Shown: positions 1 through 5,450 of the stretch, one piece after another | Position numbering within the stretch: position 1 is the first letter of the stretch | Layout: the number at the start of each line of letters is the position of its first letter | From: CAUPWF01 sp964369755 | Lineage (GTDB): Bacteria; Bacillota; Clostridia; Lachnospirales; Lachnospiraceae | Assembly: GCA_964369755.1 (NCBI GenBank) | Contig: CAYJFY010000077.1 | Span: forward strand, 1 to 6,105 | DNA length: 6,105 bases | Direction: 5' to 3' | The notes under the pieces: generated by a model | What the model was told of the DNA's origin: nothing | Databases searched by the model: none | Seen by the model: the letters and a program-made list of their open reading frames with translations, nothing else | Position numbers and translations under genes: made by a program

Positions 1-23
1 AGATAGAAATGAAGACGAAGAGC

Positions 24-29
24 AGGGAG
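24..29 (+). promoter_or_regulatory. Ribosome binding site that fixes the cysS start
   Basis: AGGGAG lies six bases before the ATG at 36. An in-frame ATG at 9 has no Shine-Dalgarno visible in the few bases before it, and it would add nine residues ahead of the MKLYNTLS start expected for CysRS. The site therefore decides in favour of ATG 36. Confidence 0.8.
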
Positions 30-35
30 AGTATT

Positions 36-1442
36 ATGAAATTATATAATACATTATCAAAGTCAAAAGAAGAATTTGTACCAGTAGAAGAAAACAAGGT
101 GAAGATGTTTGTGTGTGGACCGACGGTATACAACTATATTCACATTGGAAATGCACGTCCGATGATTGTGTTTGATACCGTGCGTAGATATTTTGAATAT
201 AAGGGATATGATGTGAATTATGTATCGAATTTCACAGATGTAGATGACAAGATTATCAAGAAGGCGATGGAAGAGGGCGTGGATTCGCAGGTGGTTTCTC
301 AGCGATATATCGAAGAATGTAAGAAAGACATGGAAGCGATGAATGTGAAGGAAGCAACGAAGCATCCGCTTGCAACAGAAGAAATTGACGGAATGATTGA
401 TATGATTAGTAAGTTGATTGAAGATGGGTATGCTTATCCAAAGAATGGTACCGTGTATTTTAGAACGAGAGGTTTTAAAGAATATGGCAAGCTATCACAT
501 AAGAATTTAGATGATCTGAGAAGCGGAAATCGTTCGCTCTTGGTATCGGGACAAGACGAGAAGGAAGACCCATTGGATTTTGTTCTGTGGAAGCCTAAGA
601 AAGAGGGGGAACCAGCATGGGAGTCTCCTTGGGGAGAAGGTCGTCCAGGTTGGCATATTGAATGTTCGGTGATGTCAAAGAGATATCTAGGAGATCGAAT
701 TGATATCCATGCAGGTGGTGAAGACTTGGTGTTCCCACATCACGAGAATGAGGTGGCACAAAGTGAGGCTGCAAACGGTGTGGAGTTCTCGAAATATTGG
801 ATGCACAATGCGTTTTTAAATATTGATAATAAGAAGATGTCAAAATCTCTTGGGAACTTTTTCACTGTAAGAGAAATCAGTGAAAAATACGACCTACAAG
901 TGCTTCGGTTTTTTATGTTGAGTGCGCATTATAGAAGTCCACTGAACTTCAGTGCGGAATTGATGGAAGCGTCGTCTAATGGTTTGGATCGAATCATTAC
1001 AGCGGTTGAGAATTTAGGTCATCTTTTAGCAAATGTAACGACAGAAGAAATGTCGGAAGATGAAAAAATGGCAGGCAATACAATTGAGCAATATGTACGT
1101 GAATATGAAGAGGCTATGGAAGACGATTTTAATACTGCAGATGCGATTTCTAGTGTGTTTGAATTGGTGAAATTTGCAAATACAACGGCGAATGCAGAAA
1201 GCTCAAAAGCTTATTTGACCTACTTATATGATACGATTGTGAAACTAACCGACATCTTGGGAATCATCGTGGTAAAAGAGAAGGAAAACCTTGCAGAAGA
1301 AGTGGAAGCTTTGATTGCAGCACGACAAGAAGCGAGAAAGAATAAAGATTTCAAAAGAGCAGATGAGATTCGAGGACAATTGTTAGATATGGGAATTGTT
1401 CTTGAAGATACTAGAGAAGGTGTGAAATGGAAAAAGGCATAA
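36..1442 (+). CDS. cysS: Cysteinyl-tRNA synthetase
   Basis: This 468-residue class I aminoacyl-tRNA synthetase joins cysteine to tRNA-Cys in the cytoplasm using ATP. The Rossmann-fold catalytic core starts with the CGPTVYNYIHIGNARP block: Cys27 is a zinc ligand and HIGN (36-39) is the HIGH signature. The other zinc ligands expected from the E. coli enzyme are present as Cys210 (in GWHIECS), His235 and Glu239 (in HHENE). KMSKS is intact at 267-271. A helical C-terminal tRNA-binding region follows, with the usual RxEARKNKDFKRADEIR helix and a DTREGVKWKK tail. The length is normal for the family. The gene leads a cluster and overlaps the probable start of mrnC by 16 bases, suggesting a shared transcript. 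Its promoter lies outside the window. In Firmicutes this cysS-mrnC-rlmB order is a known arrangement. No defect is visible. Confidence 0.98.
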   Translation: MKLYNTLSKSKEEFVPVEENKVKMFVCGPTVYNYIHIGNARPMIVFDTVRRYFEYKGYDVNYVSNFTDVDDKIIKKAMEEGVDSQVVSQRYIEECKKDMEAMNVKEATKHPLATEEIDGMIDMISKLIEDGYAYPKNGTVYFRTRGFKEYGKLSHKNLDDLRSGNRSLLVSGQDEKEDPLDFVLWKPKKEGEPAWESPWGEGRPGWHIECSVMSKRYLGDRIDIHAGGEDLVFPHHENEVAQSEAANGVEFSKYWMHNAFLNIDNKKMSKSLGNFFTVREISEKYDLQVLRFFMLSAHYRSPLNFSAELMEASSNGLDRIITAVENLGHLLANVTTEEMSEDEKMAGNTIEQYVREYEEAMEDDFNTADAISSVFELVKFANTTANAESSKAYLTYLYDTIVKLTDILGIIVVKEKENLAEEVEALIAARQEARKNKDFKRADEIRGQLLDMGIVLEDTREGVKWKKA

Positions 1443-1906
1443 CCAATGCAAGTGAGGTTACGATGGAATTTGATTCCTATGTAAGAGAAGTGTTTGAAGT
1501 CCATGAGATGGATGTCCAAGAATATTCGCCTCTCACATTAGCATATATCGGAGACTGTGTATTCGATATGATTATCAAAACCATTGTCGTAGGAGAGGGG
1601 AATAAGCAGGTGCAGAAATTGCATCAGCAAACCAGTTCTTTTGTCCAGGCATCGGCACAATCTCAGATGATGCGTAAGATACAAGAGGTGTTGACAGAAG
1701 AGGAATTAAAAGTATATCGTCGGGGTAGAAACACGAAGACAGTATCGCCAGCAAAGAATCAGTCGCTGACCGATTATAGAAGGGCTACGGGATTTGAGTC
1801 CTTACTTGGGTATTTGTATTTGCAAAAGCAATACAAACGAATGGTGGATTTGGTTAAGATTGGTATGGATAGTATGGAAGGAAAAATAGATGAATCAGGA
1901 AAATAA
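1427..1906 (+). CDS. mrnC: Mini-ribonuclease III (23S rRNA maturation)
   Basis: MrnC is a small dimeric RNase III-like endonuclease with the catalytic domain but no double-stranded RNA-binding domain. In Bacillus it trims the 23S rRNA precursor. The protein shows the family blocks: YSPLTLAYIGDCVFD with catalytic Asp43, an LHQQTSSFVQASAQ helix, YRRGRN, and YRRATGFESLLGYLYL with the second metal-binding acidic residue Glu124. Two starts are possible. ATG 1427 has AGAAGG six bases upstream, overlaps cysS and gives 159 residues. ATG 1463 has GAGG five bases upstream, lies 20 bases after the cysS stop and gives 147 residues, closer to the 143 of B. subtilis MrnC. I keep 1427 because of its better ribosome binding site, but 1463 is almost as likely. 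The 3' end overlaps rlmB by 17 bases, which suggests coupled translation of two 23S rRNA-processing enzymes. Confidence 0.93.
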   Translation: MEKGITNASEVTMEFDSYVREVFEVHEMDVQEYSPLTLAYIGDCVFDMIIKTIVVGEGNKQVQKLHQQTSSFVQASAQSQMMRKIQEVLTEEELKVYRRGRNTKTVSPAKNQSLTDYRRATGFESLLGYLYLQKQYKRMVDLVKIGMDSMEGKIDESGK

Positions 1907-2654
1907 TAAATCAAAGCAAGAAAATCCATTGGTGATTGAAGGGAGAAATGCAGTCATTGAAGCGTTTCGTTCTGGAAAGCCAATTGATAAGCTTTTTGTG
2001 TTGGATGGGTGCCAAGATGGTCCCGTTCAAACGATTGTAAGAGAAGCCCGTAAGGGTGATACGATTATCAATTTTGTTGCAAAAGAGAGACTACAACAAT
2101 TATCAGAAACAGGAAATCATCAAGGTGTGGTGGCATTTGCAGCAGCATATGAGTACGCTACTATTGAAGATATGTTTCAATTGGCACAAGACAAAGGGGA
2201 GGATCCATTCTTTATCCTGCTAGATGAAATTGAGGATCCACATAATCTAGGTGCGATTATTCGTACAGCGAATTTAGCGGGCGCACATGGAGTCATCATA
2301 CCGAAGAGAAGAGCGGTTGGATTGACTGCTACGGTGGCGAAGACTTCTGCAGGTGCATTGAACTATACACCAGTTGCAAAGGTGACCAATATTGCTAAGA
2401 CGATTGAGGAATTGAAAGAACGTGGGATGTGGTTTGTGTGTGCAGACATGGATGGGGAAGTGATGTACCGCCTAAATCTGAAAGGTTCCATCGGTGTAGT
2501 GATTGGAAATGAAGGAAATGGAGTTGGGCGTTTAGTAAAAGAAAAATGTGATTATGTTGCAGCAATCCCAATGAAAGGTGATATTGACTCATTGAACGCT
2601 TCGGTTGCGACTGGGGTGCTAGCATATGAGGTGGTACGTCAGCGATTGTCATAA
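1890..2654 (+). CDS. rlmB: 23S rRNA 2'-O-ribose methyltransferase, RlmB/TrmH (SpoU) family
   Basis: This 254-residue SPOUT-class enzyme is predicted to use S-adenosylmethionine to methylate a ribose 2'-OH, most likely G2251 of 23S rRNA by analogy with E. coli RlmB. An L30e-like substrate-binding domain covers about residues 14-90 (NPLVIEGRNAVIEAF through NHQGVVAF). The trefoil-knot catalytic domain follows with three SpoU motifs: PHNLGAIIRTA with Asn119 and Arg125, VIGNEGNGV with Glu208, and SLNASVATGVLAYE with Asn236. Length and domain order are normal. GGAAGG eight bases before ATG 1890 supports the start, which lies inside the end of mrnC. The family contains tRNA and rRNA methylases that are hard to separate by sequence. 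RlmB is preferred because of the extra N-terminal domain and the neighbouring rRNA-processing gene; the exact target base is inferred. No terminator is visible directly after it. Confidence 0.92.
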   Translation: MNQENNKSKQENPLVIEGRNAVIEAFRSGKPIDKLFVLDGCQDGPVQTIVREARKGDTIINFVAKERLQQLSETGNHQGVVAFAAAYEYATIEDMFQLAQDKGEDPFFILLDEIEDPHNLGAIIRTANLAGAHGVIIPKRRAVGLTATVAKTSAGALNYTPVAKVTNIAKTIEELKERGMWFVCADMDGEVMYRLNLKGSIGVVIGNEGNGVGRLVKEKCDYVAAIPMKGDIDSLNASVATGVLAYEVVRQRLS

Positions 2655-2738
2655 GTTATTTTTCGCAGGTACACTGCGTGATTAGCATGGGACAGAATTA
2701 TAGCTGTCATAGTTTTGATTAAAGGAGAAGTGAGATTT
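2655..2738 (+). other. rlmB-sigH spacer with two short hairpins
   Basis: The 84-base gap has no coding potential of note. It holds a perfect 5-bp hairpin CGCAG/CTGCG (2664-2668 with 2674-2678, loop GTACA) and a second 5-bp hairpin GACAG/CTGTC (2691-2695 with 2704-2708, 8-base loop). Neither is followed by a T-run, so they are not good intrinsic terminators. I see no convincing promoter: TTGTCA at 2646-2651 has only a weak partner (TACACT, 2670-2675). They might be processing or mRNA-stability elements, or have no role. AGGAG at 2723-2727 is the ribosome binding site of sigH. Confidence 0.4.
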
Positions 2739-3338
2739 ATGAAAGAATATAAAGATTTCACGGACGAGCAATTGATTGTCATGCTTCGCGGAGGTGAACA
2801 AGAGATTGTTGATTATATCATGGAAAAATACAAAAATGTTGCAAAATATAAGGCGAAGGAGATGTTCTTGCTTGGAGGAGATAATGATGATCTGATTCAA
2901 GAAGGGATGATAGGCTTGTTTAAAGCGATTCAGAACTATAACAAAGAGGCAGGGGCGTCCTTTCAGAGTTTTGCCAATCTATGCATTTCGCGTCAGATAT
3001 ATTCGGCGATAGAAGCGGCGAAACGAAAGAAACATAGTCCCCTCAATTCCTATGTGCCGCTGGAATCAAATGTGTTAGAGCGGGCGGAATATACATTGGG
3101 AGTAACACCTAAGATGTTACAAAATCCAGAAGATTTGTATCTGGGAGAGCAGAATAAGAAAAATATTTTAGATGAAATCGATAAGGATTTGAGTCAGCTA
3201 GAACGACAAGTGTTGTATTTGTATATTGCTGGGAATGATTATAAATCAATAGCAAGATTGCTAGATAAGAGTGACAAGGCGATTGATAATGCATTGCAGA
3301 GGATTAAGCAAAAGGCAAGTAAAATCGTAAAAAAATAA
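2739..3338 (+). CDS. sigH: RNA polymerase sigma factor SigH (sigma-30, transition-state/sporulation)
   Basis: This 199-residue sigma-70 family protein resembles Bacillus SigH, the factor that directs transcription of early-sporulation and stationary-phase genes. Region 2 is clear: DDLIQEGMIGLFKAI (50-64) for core binding and the -10 recognition stretch SFQSFANLCISRQIYSAI (74-91). It is followed by KRKKHSPLNSYVPL (95-108), which closely matches the KHIPLNSYVSL of SigH. Region 4 (about 151-199) contains LSQLERQVLYLY and the helix-turn-helix KSIARLLDKSDKAIDNALQRIK, which reads -35 elements. ATG 2739 was chosen because AGGAG (2723-2727) precedes it, although the 11-base spacing is rather long. 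In-frame TTG 2715 lacks a site and GTG 2730 is only two bases from AGGAG. The position after cysS-mrnC-rlmB agrees with the Firmicutes sigH locus. It implies a sporulating ancestry but does not prove that the organism sporulates. Confidence 0.94.
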   Translation: MKEYKDFTDEQLIVMLRGGEQEIVDYIMEKYKNVAKYKAKEMFLLGGDNDDLIQEGMIGLFKAIQNYNKEAGASFQSFANLCISRQIYSAIEAAKRKKHSPLNSYVPLESNVLERAEYTLGVTPKMLQNPEDLYLGEQNKKNILDEIDKDLSQLERQVLYLYIAGNDYKSIARLLDKSDKAIDNALQRIKQKASKIVKK

Positions 3339-3368
3339 GTGTATGTCCAGAGACATAACACTCATTTT
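3329..3368. terminator. Probable bidirectional intrinsic terminator between sigH and tRNA-Thr
   Basis: A 10-bp stem AGTGTATGTC/GACATAACACT (3338-3347 with 3352-3362, one bulged A, loop CAGA) starts at the last base of the sigH stop codon. On the plus strand it is followed by a short ATTTTAT. On the minus strand it is followed by TTA and then seven Ts (complement of 3329-3335). It therefore fits best as the tRNA-Thr terminator and serves sigH more weakly. The convergent gene arrangement makes a shared terminator sensible. Confidence 0.8.
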
Positions 3369-3371
3369 ATA

Positions 3372-3444
3372 AGCTACTAACGGGGATCGAACCCGTGGCC
3401 TCCACCTTACCAAGGTGACGCGCTACCTACTGCGCCATAGCAGC
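3372..3444 (-). tRNA. tRNA-Thr, anticodon GGU
   Basis: The minus strand folds into a full 73-base cloverleaf. The acceptor stem GCTGCTA/TAGTAGC has one G-U pair. The D stem is GCGC/GCGC around a loop containing GG. The anticodon stem TCACC/GGTGG encloses the loop TTGGTAA, giving anticodon GGU, which reads ACC (and by wobble ACU) as threonine. A 5-base variable region and the T arm ACGGG-TTCGATC-CCCGT complete it. The discriminator base is U, as in Bacillus tRNA-Thr. The CCA end is not encoded and must be added enzymatically. The gene stands alone, convergent with sigH and divergent from glnS. No flanking repeats or integrase fragments suggest use as an integration site. Confidence 0.96.
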
Positions 3445-3470
3445 CTGTGCAATTGATTTGCAACGATACT

Positions 3471-3499
3471 AATATACATCATAGGGTAGGAAATGTCAA
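3471..3499 (-). promoter_or_regulatory. Sigma-A type promoter of tRNA-Thr
   Basis: On the minus strand a perfect -35 TTGACA (3494-3499) is separated by exactly 17 bases from TATATT (3471-3476), a 5/6 match to the -10 consensus. Transcription would begin near 3464, giving a leader of about 20 bases before the mature tRNA 5' end at 3444. A near-consensus promoter is normal for stable RNA genes. Confidence 0.85.
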
Positions 3500-3526
3500 T
3501 AATAAATAAATATAAAACTTTACATT

Positions 3527-3532
3527 GAGGAG
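3527..3532 (+). promoter_or_regulatory. Ribosome binding site that fixes the glnS start
   Basis: GAGGAG lies seven bases before ATG 3540. Two other in-frame starts fail: TTG 3525 overlaps the site itself and ATG 3534 sits one base behind it. The site therefore selects ATG 3540. No convincing plus-strand promoter for glnS was found in 3445-3526. Confidence 0.85.
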
Positions 3533-3539
3533 AATGAGA

Positions 3540-5213
3540 ATGGAAGAGCAAGCAAAAGAAGTAATATCTAGAAATTTTATTGAGCAAGAGATTGATAAGG
3601 ATTTGGCAGATGGAGTGTATCAGAGAGTCTGTACACGTTTTCCACCAGAACCAAATGGTTATCTTCATATAGGACATGCAAAGTCGATTCTATTGAACCA
3701 TGGATTAGCGGAGCAATATCAAGGTGATTTTCATATGCGTTTTGACGATACTAACCCGACCAAAGAGAAGACAGAGTTTGTAGAGTCTATCTTGGCGGAT
3801 GTTCGTTGGTTGGGAGCGGACTGGAAAGAAAACTTATTTTTTGCATCAGATTACTTTGACGTGATGTATGAATGTGCGGTGAAGTTGATCCAAAAAGGGA
3901 AGGCTTTTGTCTGCGAATTGAATTCTGAGGAGATGAGAGCATACCGTGGAACACTAAAAGAACCTGGAAAGAATAGTCCATACAGAGACAGAAGTGTGGA
4001 AGAAAACCTACGTCTCTTCGAAGAGATGAGGGATGGAAAATGGGAAGATGGTTCGTTGGTTTTAAGAGCGAAGATTGATATGGAGTCGCCAAATATCAAT
4101 ATGAGAGATCCGATTATCTATCGTGTTGCACGTATGACACACCACAATACTGGTGATAAATGGTGTATCTATCCAATGTATGATTTTGCACATCCGATAG
4201 AGGATGCAGTGGAAAAAATTACTCATTCAATCTGTACATTAGAGTTCGAAGATCATCGTCCATTGTATGATTGGGTAGTAAAGGAATGTGAATTTGAATA
4301 TCCACCAAGACAGATTGAATTTGCTAAATTGTATCTTACAAATGTTGTTACAGGGAAACGTTATATTAAGAAATTGGTAGAAGATGGAGTGGTGGATGGT
4401 TGGGATGATCCACGTTTGGTGTCTATTGCAGCACTTAGAAGAAGAGGGTTTACTCCGTCATCACTTAGAATGTTCGTAGAACTTTGTGGAGTTTCTAAGA
4501 GCAATAGTTCTGTGGACTATGCGATGTTGGAATATTGTATTCGTGAGGATTTGAAGTTAAAGGTACCGCGTATGATGACAGTGATGGACCCAATCAAGGT
4601 AATCATCGAGAATTATCCAGAAGGCGAAGTAGAGTATGTGGATGTGGTAAATAATTCTGAGAATCCTGACTTGGGAAGTAGAAAAGTTCCATTTTGCAGA
4701 GAACTATATATCGACCGAGAAGACTTTATGATTGAGCCACCTAAGAAGTATTTTCGTTTATTCCCTGGCAATGAAGTACGTTTCATGCATGCTTATTTCT
4801 TGAAGTGTGAGAGATATGAAGCGGATGAAAATGGTAAAGTAACAACTGTTTACTGTACTTATGACCCAGAGACGAAGAGTGGAAGTGGATTCACAGGTCG
4901 TAAAGTAAAGGGGACAATTCACTGGGTTCCAGCACCATATGCAATTCAAGCGGAAGTTCGTTTATATGAGAATTTGATCGATGAGGAGAAGGGTGTTTAC
5001 AATGAAGATGGAAGTTTGAACTTAAATCCGAACTCCATTGAGGTGAGAAAAGACTTTTATCTAGAACCAAGTTTTGAAGGGGCAAAAGCATACGACAGCT
5101 ACCAATTTGTTCGAAATGGTTTCTATTGTATTGATGCCAAAGACTCAAAACCAGATGCATTGGTGTTCAATAGAATAGTTTCCTTAAAAAGTTCGTTTAA
5201 AATGCCAAAATAA
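3540..5213 (+). CDS. glnS: Glutaminyl-tRNA synthetase
   Basis: This 557-residue class I synthetase charges tRNA-Gln directly with glutamine and is almost the length of the E. coli enzyme (554). The catalytic core has PPEPNGYLHIGHAKS with HIGH at 43-46, RFDDTNP with Asp69 and PMYDFAH with Tyr214. These match E. coli Asp66 and Tyr211 of the glutamine pocket at a constant offset of three. WDDPRL, LRRRGFTP and the SKSNSSVDYAMLEYCIREDL block follow, then the beta-barrel anticodon-binding domains. The block equivalent to E. coli VMSKR (the KMSKS loop) reads VTGKR: Thr271-Gly272-Lys273-Arg274, keeping the lysine but not Met-Ser. The GlnRS-specific blocks argue against a glutamate enzyme (GltX). Many Firmicutes lack glnS and make Gln-tRNA by GatCAB transamidation, so its presence here is informative. 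No terminator separates it from the infC promoter just downstream. Confidence 0.97.
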   Translation: MEEQAKEVISRNFIEQEIDKDLADGVYQRVCTRFPPEPNGYLHIGHAKSILLNHGLAEQYQGDFHMRFDDTNPTKEKTEFVESILADVRWLGADWKENLFFASDYFDVMYECAVKLIQKGKAFVCELNSEEMRAYRGTLKEPGKNSPYRDRSVEENLRLFEEMRDGKWEDGSLVLRAKIDMESPNINMRDPIIYRVARMTHHNTGDKWCIYPMYDFAHPIEDAVEKITHSICTLEFEDHRPLYDWVVKECEFEYPPRQIEFAKLYLTNVVTGKRYIKKLVEDGVVDGWDDPRLVSIAALRRRGFTPSSLRMFVELCGVSKSNSSVDYAMLEYCIREDLKLKVPRMMTVMDPIKVIIENYPEGEVEYVDVVNNSENPDLGSRKVPFCRELYIDREDFMIEPPKKYFRLFPGNEVRFMHAYFLKCERYEADENGKVTTVYCTYDPETKSGSGFTGRKVKGTIHWVPAPYAIQAEVRLYENLIDEEKGVYNEDGSLNLNPNSIEVRKDFYLEPSFEGAKAYDSYQFVRNGFYCIDAKDSKPDALVFNRIVSLKSSFKMPK

Positions 5214-5216
5214 TGC

Positions 5217-5245
5217 TTGACAAAGTAAGAGAGTTATGATAAAGT
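5217..5245 (+). promoter_or_regulatory. Promoter of the infC-rpmI operon
   Basis: TTGACA (5217-5222) is a perfect -35 box. A 17-base spacer leads to TAAAGT (5240-5245), a 4/6 match to the -10 box, preceded by TG at 5237-5238 so that it has the extended TGn form. The start site would be near 5252. The promoter begins only three bases after the glnS stop codon. Confidence 0.75.
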
Positions 5246-5250
5246 TCTAT

Positions 5251-5390
5251 AGGTAATTGAAAGCAGAGTATCCACTCTCACCTTAGCACAAGAGCGTGAC
5301 TAATGGTTTTATATCTTAGAGAACTATGACTTATCTTCGGATTTGATTATATTTTGATTGATAGTGGATGGCTTATGCTGTCCACTTTTT
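5251..5390 (+). promoter_or_regulatory. L20-type leader attenuator of infC-rpmI(-rplT)
   Basis: The 200 bases before infC are non-coding and structured. TATCCACT (5269-5276) and TGTCCACT (5379-5386) are near copies. Both can pair with the same segment AGTGGAT (5363-5369): the first gives an antiterminator of 7-8 bp, the second the terminator. The upstream copy can also be locked in a local hairpin AGAGT/ACTCT (5265-5269 with 5274-5278), an anti-antiterminator. A bulged stem at 5280-5307 (ACCTTAGCAC against GTG-A-CTAA-T-GGT) follows. In Bacillus, ribosomal protein L20 binds the leader of infC-rpmI-rplT and causes premature termination. Position and architecture fit that system. The L20 contact site itself is inferred, and rplT lies beyond the window. 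Confidence 0.75.
5363..5390 (+). terminator. Intrinsic terminator within the infC leader
   Basis: A 10-bp stem AGTGGATGGC/GCTGTCCACT (5363-5372 with 5377-5386, two G-U pairs, loop TTAT) is followed at once by a run of Ts (5386-5390). It lies 60 bases upstream of infC, so it acts as an attenuator for infC. It could also stop readthrough from glnS. Confidence 0.88.
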
Positions 5391-5405
5391 ACGTGATACG
5401 TAAAA
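5387..5405. repeat. Perfect 19-base inverted repeat after the attenuator
   Basis: TTTTACGT-GAT-ACGTAAAA is an 8-bp perfect palindrome with a 3-base spacer. It overlaps the T-run of the attenuator. It could be an RNA hairpin formed only in readthrough transcripts or a DNA operator. It is not a terminator on either strand, as no T-run follows it. Its role is unknown. Confidence 0.6.
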
Positions 5406-5436
5406 CAACCAACTTTGTGGTAGAAATGAATGTGAT

Positions 5437-5441
5437 GGAGG
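5437..5441 (+). promoter_or_regulatory. Ribosome binding site indicating an AUU start for infC
   Basis: GGAGG lies nine bases before ATT 5451, an ideal distance, but 21 bases before the first ATG at 5463, which is too far. No other Shine-Dalgarno-like sequence lies between them. The frame is open from TGA 5433-5435, so ATT 5451 is available as the start. Confidence 0.8.
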
Positions 5442-5450
5442 TGCACAGTT

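Noticed and set aside
9..35. Nine-residue N-terminal extension of CysRS from ATG 9
   Set aside because: No ribosome binding site is visible before ATG 9, whereas AGGGAG is correctly placed for ATG 36, where the family's N-terminus begins.
63..365. Open reading frame on the minus strand within cysS, and similar minus-strand frames inside mrnC, rlmB, sigH, glnS and infC
   Set aside because: They lie opposite strongly conserved genes, show no recognisable domains or good ribosome binding sites, and have compositions expected from antisense translation.
2664..2678. Hairpin after rlmB as an intrinsic terminator
   Set aside because: The stem is only 5 bp and no T-run follows on either strand; the Ts at 2657-2663 precede it.
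2715..2738. TTG 2715 or GTG 2730 as the sigH start
   Set aside because: TTG 2715 lacks a Shine-Dalgarno, and GTG 2730 is two bases from AGGAG. ATG 2739 fits better and gives the MKEYKDFTDEQL start.
3372..3444. tRNA-Thr as the attachment site of an integrated element
   Set aside because: No duplicated tRNA 3' end, integrase or atypical DNA is visible on either side within the window.
3511..3516. TATAAA as the -10 box of a glnS promoter
   Set aside because: No -35-like sequence lies 16-18 bases upstream, and the start site would fall almost on the ribosome binding site.
3445..3539. T-box or other tRNA-sensing riboswitch before glnS
   Set aside because: The interval is only 95 bases, lacks the conserved T-box bulge sequence and a terminator, and already holds the divergent tRNA promoter.
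5251..5450. Small peptide gene in the infC leader
   Set aside because: No start codon with a ribosome binding site opens a frame of useful length before infC; the region is better explained by RNA structure.
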